DNA from: Streptomyces alboflavus
GTDB lineage: Bacteria > Actinomycetota > Actinomycetes > Streptomycetales > Streptomycetaceae
DNA length: 64,000 bases
Direction of reading: 5' to 3'
Assembly (NCBI RefSeq): GCF_000716675.1
Contig: NZ_JNXT01000001.1
Coordinates: 1 to 64,000 of the forward strand
The position numbers and the translations under genes are program-made. The number at the start of each line of letters is the position of its first letter. The stretch's first letter is position 1. The notes beneath the pieces were generated by a model. That model ran no database searches, was not told the DNA's origin, and saw only the letters and a list, made by a program, of their open reading frames with translations. This document shows positions 1 to 8,135 of this stretch, piece by piece.

Positions 1-64
1 GGCCAGATATGGAAGCCCTGTAAGGGGTGGAGTTGACTGGTACTAATAGGCCGAGGGCTTGTCC
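1..64 (+). rRNA. 23S ribosomal RNA, 3' end (partial)
   Basis: The first bases match the universally conserved 3' end of actinobacterial 23S rRNA, including GGTACTAATAGGCCGAGGG at about 39-57. The gene enters from the left edge, so only the last ~64 nt are visible; the exact 3' end is approximate because maturation sites cannot be read from sequence alone. It is followed by 5S rRNA on the same strand, so this is the distal end of a 16S-23S-5S operon. Confidence 0.93.
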
Positions 65-201
65 TCAGTTGCTCGCGTCCACTGTGTTGGTTCTGAAACA
101 ACGAACAGTTGTGTCGGCTGAACAGCTCTACTTCAATTGAAGAGTGTGCTTGTTCGCTGCCCTGTTTGAGATCCCGCTTCTGCGGCGGGATATTTCATAG
201 G
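65..201 (+). other. 23S-5S internal transcribed spacer
   Basis: Spacer of about 137 nt with no tRNA visible. It contains a perfect 12-nt palindrome CTTCAATTGAAG at 131-142 and a 7-bp hairpin (171-177 with 185-191, loop TTCTGCG). These are likely RNA processing structures for release of 23S and 5S; that role is inferred from position. Confidence 0.75.
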
Positions 202-320
202 GTTTCGGTGGTCATAGCGTGAGGGAAACGCCCGGTTACATTCCGAACCCGGAAGCTAAGCCTCACAGCGCCGATGGTACTGCAGGGGGGACCCTGTGGG
301 AGAGTAGGACGCCGCCGAAC
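202..320 (+). rRNA. 5S ribosomal RNA
   Basis: Begins GTTTCGGTGG and ends CCGCCGAAC, which pair to form the terminal helix I of 5S rRNA. The internal conserved segments CCGAACCCGGAAGCTAAG and GATGGTACTGC are present, and the length of about 119 nt is normal. It is the last gene of the rRNA operon and is followed 10 nt later by a strong terminator. The ends may be off by one or two bases. Confidence 0.96.
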
Positions 321-330
321 AATCTTTGGA

Positions 331-381
331 GGACCCTTGGTCCCAGCGTTCACGCTGGGACCAAGGGTCCTTTTTGTTTTT
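331..381 (+). terminator. Intrinsic terminator of the rRNA operon
   Basis: A perfect 18-bp stem (331-348 with 353-370) closed by the tetraloop TTCA is followed at once by TTTTTGTTTTTG. This is a textbook rho-independent terminator, stronger and more T-rich than the other hairpins in the window. Confidence 0.97.
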
Positions 382-447
382 GCTCGAAGAGCGCCCGCTA
401 CGCGGCTGCGTCAGAATGACTGCGGTACCGAAGACTAGGAGTCACCC

Positions 448-2478
448 ATGTCCACCAACTCTCCCGACGAGCGACCGGAGCGCGACCAGCGCCGCCGGGA
501 TGGTGGCGACCGGGGTGGATACCGCGGTGGGCCACGTCGCGACAACGACCGCGGCCCGCGCCGCGACGACAACCGTGGCGGCGACCGCCCCGGATTCCGG
601 CGCGACGACCGCGACCGCAACGACCGCGGTGACCGCGGTGACCGGGGCGGATTCCGCCGTGACGACCGCCGCGACGGGGACCGTCCCAGCTTCCGCCGTG
701 ACGACAACCGTGGCGGAGGCGGCTACCGCGGACGTGACGACCGCGACGGCGGACGCCCCTCCTTCCGTCGCGATGACCGGCCCGGCGGGTTCCGCCGCGA
801 TGACCGGCGTGACGACCGCGGGGGCAACGACCGTGACCGTGGTGGCGACCGGGGCGGCTTCCGCCGCGACGGCGACCGCCCCGCATTCCGCCGCGACGGG
901 GACCGCCCGGCCTTCCGCCGCGATGACCGCCGTGACGACCGACGGGACGACCGTCGTGACGGTGACCGTCCGGCTTTCCGTCGTGACGACCGGCGCGACG
1001 ACCGTGACCGGGGCGGGTTCCGCCGCGACGACCGTGGCGGGAACGACCGCGGTGGCTTCCGCCGAGACGACCGTCGGGACGACCGTGACCGTGGTGACCG
1101 CGGTGGGTTCCGCCGCGACGACAACCGTGGCGGCGACCGCCCCGGCTTCCGGCGCGACGACCGCGACCGCAACGACCGCGGCGACCGCGGTGACCGGGGC
1201 GGATTCCGCCGTGACGACCGCCGCGACGATCGCCGTGATGACCGTCGTGACGGTGACCGTCCGGCTTTCCGTCGTGACGACCGGCGCGACGACCGTGACC
1301 GGGGTGGGTTCCGTCGTGATGGCGACCGTCCGGCCTTCCGCCGCGATGACCGACGGGACGACCGACGGGACGACCGTCGTGACGACCGGCGAGATGACCG
1401 TGACCGCGGTGGCTTCCGGCGCGACGACAACCGTGGCGGCGGCTACCGCGGCCGCGACGACCGTGGCGGCCGTGACGACCGCGGGCGTGGCCCCCGTCGT
1501 GACGACAGCCGTGGGCGGCCCGGCGGGTTCCGTGTGCGGGACGACCGCGGTGACCGCGGTGGGTTCCGGCGCGACGACCGCGAGCGGGACCGTGAGCCGA
1601 TCAAGCGGCTGCCGATCCCGGACGACGTCACGGGCGACGAGATCGACCAGGACGTACGGCAGGAGCTGCAGAGCCTGCCGAAGGGGCTCGCCGAGGACGT
1701 CGCCAGGAACCTGGTGATGGTCGCCAAGCTCATCGACGAGGACCCCGAGCAGGCCTACGGCTACTCCAAGGTCGCACTGCGGCTCGCCTCGCGCGTCGCC
1801 GCCGTACGCGAGGCCGCGGGCTTCGCCGCATACGCGAACCAGAAGTACAGCGAGGCGCTCGCCGAGTTCCGGGCCGCCCGGCGCATGACCGGTGGCGTGG
1901 AGCTGTGGCCCGTCATGGCGGACTGCGAGCGTGGGCTCGGGCGGCCCGAGAAGGCGCTCGACATGGCCGGTGCGCCCGAGGTGCACAAGCTCGACAAGGC
2001 CGGACAGGTGGAGATGCGGCTCGTCGCCGCCGGCGCCCGGCGCGACATGGGGCAGCTCGACGCCGCCATCGTGACGCTGCAGAGCCCCGAGCTGGCCTCC
2101 AGCTCCGTGCAGCCGTGGACCGCCCGCCTGCGGTACGCCTACGGGGACGCGCTGCTCGCGGCCGGCCGTGAGGACGAGGCCCGCGAGTGGTTCGCCAAGG
2201 CCATCGAGGCCGACAAGGACGGCAGCACCGACGCTTCCGACCGGCTCGCCGAGCTGGACGGCGTCGAGTTCGTCGACGCGCTCCAGGGCGACGAGGCGGA
2301 AGCCGGGACCGAGGTGACGGAGTCCGCGGACGCCGAGCCGGAGAAGCCGCAGCAGGCGGAGTCTGCGGCTCCCGAGGCTGTCGACGCCGATGTGGCGGAT
2401 GACGTCGACGCCGATGTCGCCGACGACGACGTGGTTGTCGGCGATGACGGCGAGGCTGTCGAGCGCGACAAGGACTGA
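448..2478 (+). CDS. RGG/RDD-repeat N-terminus with C-terminal TPR-like domain
   Basis: 676 residues. Residues 1 to about 382 are almost only Arg, Asp, Gly and Phe in units such as GGFRRDDR, RDGDRPAFRRDD and GDRGGYRG, a low-complexity mixed-charge RGG/FRR region. Residues ~383-610 are a normal folded sequence rich in helical TPR-like units (AYGYSKVALRLAS, YSEALAEFRAARR, DEAREWFAKAIEADKDG). The last ~60 residues are very acidic (DADVADDVDADVADDDVVV). The start ATG has AGGAG 7 nt upstream. RGG/FRR regions of this kind are known from RNA-binding and condensate-forming proteins; location right after an rRNA operon makes an RNA or ribosome-related role attractive, but this is inference. Family members in Streptomyces are annotated only as TPR or hypothetical proteins. 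Because the repeat codons are periodic, several long open frames in other frames here are artefacts. Confidence 0.9.
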   Translation: MSTNSPDERPERDQRRRDGGDRGGYRGGPRRDNDRGPRRDDNRGGDRPGFRRDDRDRNDRGDRGDRGGFRRDDRRDGDRPSFRRDDNRGGGGYRGRDDRDGGRPSFRRDDRPGGFRRDDRRDDRGGNDRDRGGDRGGFRRDGDRPAFRRDGDRPAFRRDDRRDDRRDDRRDGDRPAFRRDDRRDDRDRGGFRRDDRGGNDRGGFRRDDRRDDRDRGDRGGFRRDDNRGGDRPGFRRDDRDRNDRGDRGDRGGFRRDDRRDDRRDDRRDGDRPAFRRDDRRDDRDRGGFRRDGDRPAFRRDDRRDDRRDDRRDDRRDDRDRGGFRRDDNRGGGYRGRDDRGGRDDRGRGPRRDDSRGRPGGFRVRDDRGDRGGFRRDDRERDREPIKRLPIPDDVTGDEIDQDVRQELQSLPKGLAEDVARNLVMVAKLIDEDPEQAYGYSKVALRLASRVAAVREAAGFAAYANQKYSEALAEFRAARRMTGGVELWPVMADCERGLGRPEKALDMAGAPEVHKLDKAGQVEMRLVAAGARRDMGQLDAAIVTLQSPELASSSVQPWTARLRYAYGDALLAAGREDEAREWFAKAIEADKDGSTDASDRLAELDGVEFVDALQGDEAEAGTEVTESADAEPEKPQQAESAAPEAVDADVADDVDADVADDDVVVGDDGEAVERDKD

Positions 2479-2530
2479 CGGCGGTAGCCGCCGCGGCCGT
2501 GCGGGTCGTGGCGGCGTCCGAAGGTGAAAG

Positions 2531-2566
2531 AGGGGCGGGCCTCCGGTCGGAGGCCCGCCCCTTTGT
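2531..2566 (+). terminator. Terminator between the TPR protein and DUF1015 gene
   Basis: A 15-bp perfect inverted repeat (2531-2545 with 2548-2562) with a minimal loop, followed by TTTG. It lies between two convergent genes (stops at 2478 and 2600) and may act in both directions. Confidence 0.85.
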
Positions 2567-2599
2567 CGTACGTACGGTCTGTCGCCGTACCGACTGCCG

Positions 2600-3877
2600 T
2601 CAGAAGGCCAGGTCGCGCAGGACCAGGCCCGTCGCGGGCTTCGGGCCGAACGACGTAGACTTGCGGGGCATCGTGACGCCCTGGCGGGCCAGGTCGCGGA
2701 CGACCTCCTCACGGACCGGGTGCATCAGCACCGCCGTGCCGCCCTCGCGCTCGGCCTTCTCGACCGTCGCCTCCGTGTGGTGGATGTACGCGATGTGCTC
2801 CGTGTCGTCCGGGATGCGCCACACGTGGTCGAGGAGCGTGGCGTGCAGGACCGTCGCGTCCAGGGTGCGCCAGGCCTCCGGGCGGCCGAGGGGGATCGTG
2901 CGGGCCAGCAGGGCGGGGTCGGGGCGGTCCACGAGATGGTACGAGCCGTCGCCCGCCAGAAGGAACGCGTTGCTCTCGGACACGGCGTCGCCGAGGGCCG
3001 CCCTCGCCTCGGACAAGGAGCACTCCAGGGTGCGTACCCGGAACGAGTCCGCGAGCGCGGCCAGGGCCTCGGCGACCGGGAGCCGGTGCAGATAGCGGTG
3101 GATCGCGCGGACCCGCAGCGGATAGCGGGCCGTGTCGACCAGCAGGACCAGACCGAAGTCCCACGGGCTCGGCGAGGCGTGCTCGGCACGCAGCCGGAGG
3201 TTCGTGGCCCAGCGGTGGTGGCCGTCGGCGATGAGGGCCTGGTGGTGGGCGAGATCTGACTGGATTTCAGCGATCTCGGCGGGGTCGGTCACCGCCCACA
3301 GACGATGGCTGAAGCCGTCCTCGGTGGTCGTGGAGAGCAGCGGCTTGTGGTGCGTCGCACGCTCTATGGCGGCCGCCGCGCCGCCCGTCGACGCGCCGCC
3401 GGGGTAGGTGAGGAGCAGCGGCTCCAGGTTCGCGGCCGTCGCGCGCATCAGGGCGGCGCGGTCCTCGACGACGTGCGGCATGACGTCCTCGTGCGGAAGG
3501 ACGATGCCGTCCGCGGGCTCGGACAGGCGCAGGGCGCCGATGATGCCGCGCTGGAGTATGCCGTCGCCCCGCTGCTCGTACACGTACAGGCCGGGGATGG
3601 GGTCGGGGGCCAGGATGCCCTCGGCGAGCCAGTCGTGGAGGGTGTCCGCTGCCTGGCGGTTGCGGTCCTCCGGGGTGGTCGCCTGCGGCAGGATCAGACG
3701 GACGATGTTGTGCGGGTCGGACGACTCCAGTTCGAGGAGCCCGTCCGGCCGCACGACCACGTCGTACGGCGGTGAGGTCACGGCGGCGAGGGAGCCGACC
3801 CGTTCGGAGTCGTACCGCACCCCCCGGAACGGGATCAGGTCGAGGCCGTGGACGTCCGTGTGACCCGCTGTGTTCAT
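2600..3877 (-). CDS. DUF1015 family protein
   Basis: 425 residues, the typical size of DUF1015 proteins. The N-terminus FRGVRYDSERVGSLAAVTSP and the PPYDVV motif, plus the internal LIADGHHRW, are hallmarks of the family, whose biochemical role is not established. No signal peptide or membrane segment is seen, so it is cytoplasmic. On the minus strand TACGAT lies 6 nt before the ATG, which suggests a leaderless transcript. It diverges from the HAD phosphatase gene (71 bp apart) and is convergent with the TPR gene. It is a single gene rather than part of an operon. Confidence 0.88.
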   Translation of the reverse strand: MNTAGHTDVHGLDLIPFRGVRYDSERVGSLAAVTSPPYDVVVRPDGLLELESSDPHNIVRLILPQATTPEDRNRQAADTLHDWLAEGILAPDPIPGLYVYEQRGDGILQRGIIGALRLSEPADGIVLPHEDVMPHVVEDRAALMRATAANLEPLLLTYPGGASTGGAAAAIERATHHKPLLSTTTEDGFSHRLWAVTDPAEIAEIQSDLAHHQALIADGHHRWATNLRLRAEHASPSPWDFGLVLLVDTARYPLRVRAIHRYLHRLPVAEALAALADSFRVRTLECSLSEARAALGDAVSESNAFLLAGDGSYHLVDRPDPALLARTIPLGRPEAWRTLDATVLHATLLDHVWRIPDDTEHIAYIHHTEATVEKAEREGGTAVLMHPVREEVVRDLARQGVTMPRKSTSFGPKPATGLVLRDLAF

Positions 3878-3948
3878 TAGTGCATCGTAAGTGTGTCAGT
3901 GGCATGAGCGATGATCGGGGGAGTGGAATTAGCGAGGAGAGATGCGTA

Positions 3949-5001
3949 ATGAGCCAGACCGGCAACCCGGGTGGGAATCAGCGCCCGCGGACGCGTCCCG
4001 CGGGCAGTGAGCGGGCGCTGAGCGAGAGCTACGACACGGCGCTGCTCGACCTCGACGGGGTCGTGTACGCGGGTGGGAAGGCCATCGCGCACGCCGTCGA
4101 GTCCCTGGCGACGGCCCGGTCCGGAGGCATGCATCTCGCGTACGTGACGAACAACGCGCTGCGTACGCCGGACGCGGTGGCCGGCCATCTGACGGAGCTC
4201 GGCATTCCCACAGGACCGTCGGACGTGATCACGTCGGCGCAGGCCGTCGCGCGGCTCGTGAGTGAGCAAGTGCCCGTGGGGGCACGGGTGTTGGTGGTCG
4301 GCGGGGAGGGGCTGCGGGTCGCGTTGCGTGAGCGTGGGCTTGAGCCGGTGGAGTCCGCCGACGACGATCCGGTGGCCGTCGTGCAGGGGTACGGGGGGCC
4401 GGAGTTGGCGTGGGGGCGGTTCGCGGAGGCCTGCTACGCCATCGCCCGGGGTGTGCCCTGGTTCGCGTCCAACACCGATCTGACCATCCCGAGCGGGCGG
4501 GGGATCGCGCCGGGGAACGGGGCCGCCGTGGAGGTCGTGCGCATCGCGACCGGGGCGGAGCCGCAGGTGGCGGGGAAGCCGTTGCCCCCGATGCACCGGG
4601 AGACGATTCTGCGGACCGGGGCCGAGCGGGCGCTGGTCGTCGGGGACCGGCTCGACACGGACATCGAGGGGGCGTTCAACGGGGGTGTGGACTCGCTGCT
4701 CGTCCTGACGGGGGTCACGGACGGGGCGCAGTTGCTGGCCGCTCGGCCTGAGCACCGGCCCACGTATGTGGACGCCGATCTGCGCGGGATGCTGACCGGG
4801 CAGCCCGAGGTGGCGCCGGTGGACGAGGGGTTCGCGTGCGGGGGGTGGGTCGCCGCCGCGCGGGGGGACGCGCTGGTGATCGAGGGGGAGGGTGAGGCTC
4901 TGGACGGGCTGCGGGCGTTGTGCGCGGTGGCGTGGACGGCGGCGGGCGACGGGGTGTGCGCGCTGGATGGGGGGAAGGCGTTGGCCCGGCTGGGGCTCTA
5001 G
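3949..5001 (+). CDS. HAD-superfamily subfamily IIA phosphatase (NagD-like)
   Basis: 350 residues. HAD motif I is DLDGVVY with the nucleophile Asp34 and Asp36; motif II is in YVTNNALRTP; the motif III Lys lies in AGKPLPP; motif IV is GDRLDTDIEGAF near residue 231. The C2-type cap between motifs II and III makes it subfamily IIA, which dephosphorylates nucleotides, phosphoglycolate or sugar phosphates; the substrate cannot be told from sequence. The C-terminal ~70 residues after the catalytic core are an extra segment often seen in Streptomyces members. The ATG at 3949 is chosen because GAGGAGA lies 8 nt upstream; an in-frame ATG at 3904 lacks such a site. Convergent with the siderophore-interacting protein (25 bp apart). 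Confidence 0.9.
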   Translation: MSQTGNPGGNQRPRTRPAGSERALSESYDTALLDLDGVVYAGGKAIAHAVESLATARSGGMHLAYVTNNALRTPDAVAGHLTELGIPTGPSDVITSAQAVARLVSEQVPVGARVLVVGGEGLRVALRERGLEPVESADDDPVAVVQGYGGPELAWGRFAEACYAIARGVPWFASNTDLTIPSGRGIAPGNGAAVEVVRIATGAEPQVAGKPLPPMHRETILRTGAERALVVGDRLDTDIEGAFNGGVDSLLVLTGVTDGAQLLAARPEHRPTYVDADLRGMLTGQPEVAPVDEGFACGGWVAAARGDALVIEGEGEALDGLRALCAVAWTAAGDGVCALDGGKALARLGL

Positions 5002-5026
5002 GGTCTGTTCGAGGCGGCGCTCGGGG

Positions 5027-5857
5027 CTATGCCTCCTCGCCGCGTGACAGGAGTTGGTCCTCCGTCGCGCCCTTGCGCCAGTAGCCCGTGAACTTGATGC
5101 GTTTGCGGTCGAAGCCGCGGTCGGTGACCAGGTGGCGGCGTACTGCCTTGACCGTCGCGGACTCGCCGGCGATCCAGGCGTAGGGGGCGCCGGTGGGCAG
5201 GTCGGCGGCGCGGATGGCGGCCGTCGTCGTGCCCTCGCCCGTGAGCCAGGTGATGTCGGCGTCCGCCTTGGTGAGGAGTTCCTGGCGGTCCGCCGGGTCG
5301 TGGAGCTCCAGGAAGACCAGGGCCCGGGTCGAGGGCGGGAGTGCTTCGAGGATGCCCGCGACCGCGGGGAGCGCGGACTCGTCGCCGGTCAGGAGGATCC
5401 AGTCGGTGTCGGCGGGCGGCCTGAAGTCGTACGCGGCGTTCTCCTCCTCGACCGGGGCGAGGACGCCGACGCGGGTGCCGGGGCGGGCCGTGCGGGCCCA
5501 GCGCGACGCGGGGCCCTCGGTGGACGGGGCGTCCGGGGCGGGCGCGTGCACGGCGAAGTCGACGATCAACTCGTGCGGGTCGCGGCGCAGTTCACGGATG
5601 GTGTACGTGCGCATGATGCCGCGCACGCCGGGATCCAGGTCCCGCCAGGCCGCGTACCAGTCGGGGGAGTCCGTGTCGGGCATGACCGGCGCGCTCTGGC
5701 CCGGCTGCGGCAGGAACACCTTCACGCGCTGATCGCGCCCGCCCGAGGCCATCTCGGCCACGTCGGAGCCGCCGAAGGCCACGCGGACCATCGACGGCGT
5801 CAGACGTTCCGTGCGCAGGACCTGGGCGTCGAAGAACCGGAACGGGGCGTCGGTCAT
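5027..5857 (-). CDS. Siderophore-interacting protein (ferric-siderophore reductase)
   Basis: 276 residues of the SIP/ViuB family, which use FAD and NAD(P)H to reduce Fe3+ in imported siderophores and so release iron in the cytoplasm. The FAD-binding motif MRTYTIR is near residue 95 and the NAD(P)H-domain motif LLTGDESALPA near residue 155. The C-terminal AWIAGES and KRIKFTGYWRKG are typical of the family. AGGAGAAAGG precedes the ATG. It is the last gene of the minus-strand iron operon, 60 bp after the second receptor gene, and therefore probably under the same iron-box control. Confidence 0.93.
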   Translation of the reverse strand: MTDAPFRFFDAQVLRTERLTPSMVRVAFGGSDVAEMASGGRDQRVKVFLPQPGQSAPVMPDTDSPDWYAAWRDLDPGVRGIMRTYTIRELRRDPHELIVDFAVHAPAPDAPSTEGPASRWARTARPGTRVGVLAPVEEENAAYDFRPPADTDWILLTGDESALPAVAGILEALPPSTRALVFLELHDPADRQELLTKADADITWLTGEGTTTAAIRAADLPTGAPYAWIAGESATVKAVRRHLVTDRGFDRKRIKFTGYWRKGATEDQLLSRGEEA

Positions 5858-5917
5858 GGGTGAGCCTTTCTCCTGTGCGCGCGGTGGCGGGGGTGGCTGT
5901 CGCCCCGGTCGGGGCCG

Positions 5918-6982
5918 CTAGCGCTTGAGCTTCTTCGACTTCTCGATCGCCGCCGCGAGCTGTTCGAGCACGGGGGCGTAACCGGCGTAGCTGTAGCGCT
6001 CCTCCATGGACCACGGGACGGTCTGGCCGGCCTTGACGGCGGGCAGCTTGGTCCAGGTGGGCTTCTTCGCGAGCTGGTCCTCGGTCAGCGCCGACGAGCG
6101 GTTGTCGACCATGATCAGGTCGGCGTGGTACTTGTCGGCGTTCTCCCAGCTGAGGAACTCCCAGAAGCCCCACTCGTCGCTCTTCTTGCCCTCGACGAAC
6201 TCGACGCCGAGGTCCTTGAAGTAGTTCAGGTCGCAGTAGGAGTCGGGGACGGCGACGTACATCTGCTGGGCGTCGCCCGTCATCGCCATGACCTTCAGGC
6301 CGCCGTTTGCCTTCGCGGCCTTGCGCAGGGTCCGCTCGGCCTTCTCGAAGCGGGACTTGGCGGCCCTGACCTTCTGGGACTCCAGGTCCGCGCCGAGTGA
6401 GGCGGCGAGGTCGGTGTAGCGCTTGAGAGGTTCGAGGAGGGAGGCGCGGGCGCCGTTGATGCCGACCGTCGGGGCGAGGGCGGCGATCTTCTTGCTGCTC
6501 TCCTCGGGGACGAACCAGAGGTTGGGCGGCGGGAACATGTTGCTGATGAGCAGCTCGGGCTTGAGGGCCGCGTACTTCTCGATGTTGAACTGGCCCCAGG
6601 TCTCGCCGAGGCTGGTCAGTTTGTCGACATCGAGATCGCCGGCCTGCGGGTTGGGCTTGCCGCCCACGGGCTTGGACGGGCCGAAGACGCCGGTGACCTC
6701 GACGCCGTAGTCGTGCAGGGCCGCGGCCGTGCTGATGAACGCGACGATGTTCTTCGGGGTCGAGTCGGAGCGCGCGGTCTTGCCGCGGTCGTCCTTGAAG
6801 CTCCAGGCCTTGTCGTCGGAGCCCGAGCCCGACTTCTTGTCCTTGTCGGAGTCCTCGCTGCCGCAGGCGGTGAGCACCGCGCCGAGGCCGAGGGCGGCGC
6901 CGCCGGTGAGCAGGCCGCGGCGGCTGACACCGCCGGAGGCACGGGCGGCGGTGAGGGTACGGGAGGGGCGGAGCGCGCGCAT
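5918..6982 (-). CDS. Iron-siderophore ABC transporter substrate-binding lipoprotein
   Basis: 354 residues. The N-terminus carries a twin-arginine motif SRRGLL, a hydrophobic stretch and lipobox LTAC with Cys40, so it is a Tat-exported lipoprotein anchored on the outer face of the membrane. The rest is a class III (BtuF/FepB-like) binding protein, with the paired lobes typical of ferric-siderophore receptors. Its ATG overlaps the stop of the preceding receptor gene as TGATG, indicating translational coupling. It is a close paralogue of that neighbour: both share FKDDRGKTA, AAALHD and VTGVFGP/CTGVFGP blocks at matching positions. Partner of the FecCD permeases and ATPase encoded divergently. 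Confidence 0.92.
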   Translation of the reverse strand: MRALRPSRTLTAARASGGVSRRGLLTGGAALGLGAVLTACGSEDSDKDKKSGSGSDDKAWSFKDDRGKTARSDSTPKNIVAFISTAAALHDYGVEVTGVFGPSKPVGGKPNPQAGDLDVDKLTSLGETWGQFNIEKYAALKPELLISNMFPPPNLWFVPEESSKKIAALAPTVGINGARASLLEPLKRYTDLAASLGADLESQKVRAAKSRFEKAERTLRKAAKANGGLKVMAMTGDAQQMYVAVPDSYCDLNYFKDLGVEFVEGKKSDEWGFWEFLSWENADKYHADLIMVDNRSSALTEDQLAKKPTWTKLPAVKAGQTVPWSMEERYSYAGYAPVLEQLAAAIEKSKKLKR

Positions 6983-8082
6983 CAGGCGACCTTCTTCGAG
7001 TCTTCTATCGCCTTGGCGAGCCGCTCGATGAGGGGCGCGTATCCGGCGTGGCTGAACTGGGCTTCGTTGAACCAGGGGATGACCTGGTCGGCTTCGGCGG
7101 CGGGCAGACGGGCCCACGTGGGTTTGGACTTCCTGAGCTCGGCGGGTTGGAGGTTTCCGGTCCGTTTGTCGACAAGGATCAGGTCGGCTTCGTACCGGTC
7201 GGCGTTCTCCCAGCTCAGGTCCTGGAAGAAGCCGCCCTTCGCGGTGCTGGTGGGCGTGACGAACTCGACGCCGAGGTCGCTGTAGTGGCGCAGGTCGGTG
7301 AAGTCGCGCGGGTCGCCCACGTACATGTGGTCGGCCTGGGCGGCCATCGCGAGGACCCGGATGCCGCCGCGGGACTTCGCGGCCTTGGCGGCCTTGCGGA
7401 GCCGCTCGGAGGCGTCCTCGAAACGCTTCTTCGCCGCGGTCACCCGCGCGGCCCGCAGGTCGGCGCCCAGGGACTCGGCGAGTTCGGCGAAGCGGCCGAT
7501 GGCCTTGGTCAGGGTCGTCTTGCCGGTGAGGATGCCGACGCTGGGCGCGATCGGCAGGATCTTGTCGGCGGACTCCTCGGGGACGTACCAGAGGGTCGGG
7601 GAGACATTCATGGTGCTGACGAGGAGTTCGGGGCGCAGGCCCACGTACTTCTCGATGCTGAACTGGCCCCAGGCGTTGCCGATGACGGTCACCTTGTCGA
7701 CATCGACACCCGCCGCCTGCACGTCAGGATCGCCGTTCTTGAGCTTGGTGGGGCCGAAGACGCCGGTGCACTCGATGCCGAAGTCGTGCAGGGCGGCGGC
7801 CGCGCCGATGTAGGCGACGATGCGGCGCGGCCTGCTGTCGGCCTTCGCCGTCTTGCCGCGATCGTCCTTGAACGCCCAGGGGCCGCTCCGCTTCGAGGAG
7901 TTGCCGCCGCCGTCGCCCTTGTCGTCGCCGCACGCCGTGAGCAGCCCGCCGGCGCCGAGCGCCGTGCCCGCGCCGAGGAGCGCACGCCGTGACACCGGCG
8001 ACATGCGCGACAAGGGGGCAAAGGGGGCAAAGAGAGACGGGTGTGTGCGGGGTGACCGAGGAGAGGGGCGTGACCGGGGCAT
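6982..8082 (-). CDS. Iron-siderophore ABC transporter substrate-binding lipoprotein (first copy)
   Basis: 366 residues from the GTG-free ATG at 8082, preceded by GAGAGAAG at 8 nt; an internal ATG at 8004 would place the start right before VSRRALLGAG but has no ribosome site. A twin-arginine motif SRRALL and lipobox LTAC (Cys51) mark a Tat lipoprotein. The body is a periplasmic-binding-protein of the ferric-siderophore class. It is the first gene of the minus-strand operon and its promoter lies at the iron box at 8113-8131, so it should be repressed by a DmdR/IdeR-type regulator when iron is plentiful. The tandem duplication with the next gene may let one permease serve two ligands. Confidence 0.92.
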   Translation of the reverse strand: MPRSRPSPRSPRTHPSLFAPFAPLSRMSPVSRRALLGAGTALGAGGLLTACGDDKGDGGGNSSKRSGPWAFKDDRGKTAKADSRPRRIVAYIGAAAALHDFGIECTGVFGPTKLKNGDPDVQAAGVDVDKVTVIGNAWGQFSIEKYVGLRPELLVSTMNVSPTLWYVPEESADKILPIAPSVGILTGKTTLTKAIGRFAELAESLGADLRAARVTAAKKRFEDASERLRKAAKAAKSRGGIRVLAMAAQADHMYVGDPRDFTDLRHYSDLGVEFVTPTSTAKGGFFQDLSWENADRYEADLILVDKRTGNLQPAELRKSKPTWARLPAAEADQVIPWFNEAQFSHAGYAPLIERLAKAIEDSKKVA

Positions 8083-8112
8083 ACGTGCTGCTTCTCTCGT
8101 CGAAGAGCAATG

Positions 8113-8131
8113 GGAGGGTAGGCTAACCTAA
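8113..8131. promoter_or_regulatory. Iron box (DmdR/IdeR operator), bidirectional
   Basis: Matches 16 of 19 positions of the IdeR/DmdR consensus TTAGGTTAGGCTAACCTAA, with the right half (TAGGCTAACCTAA, 8119-8131) perfect. It lies between the divergent receptor operon and the permease operon. The plus-strand -10 TAACCT (8124-8129) is inside the box, so a bound repressor would block RNA polymerase directly. Binding itself is inferred from the known consensus. Confidence 0.9.
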
Positions 8132-8135
8132 CCAC

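Noticed and set aside
448..1593. CRISPR-like regularity of repeats.
   Set aside because: Units are coding, vary in length and have no unique spacers or cas genes.
326..2712. Long open frames of 463 aa (+) and 756 aa (-) over the RDD-repeat gene.
   Set aside because: They come from the periodic codon use of the repeat; products are Thr/Val/Ala- or Arg/Ser-only and lack ribosome sites and domain matches.
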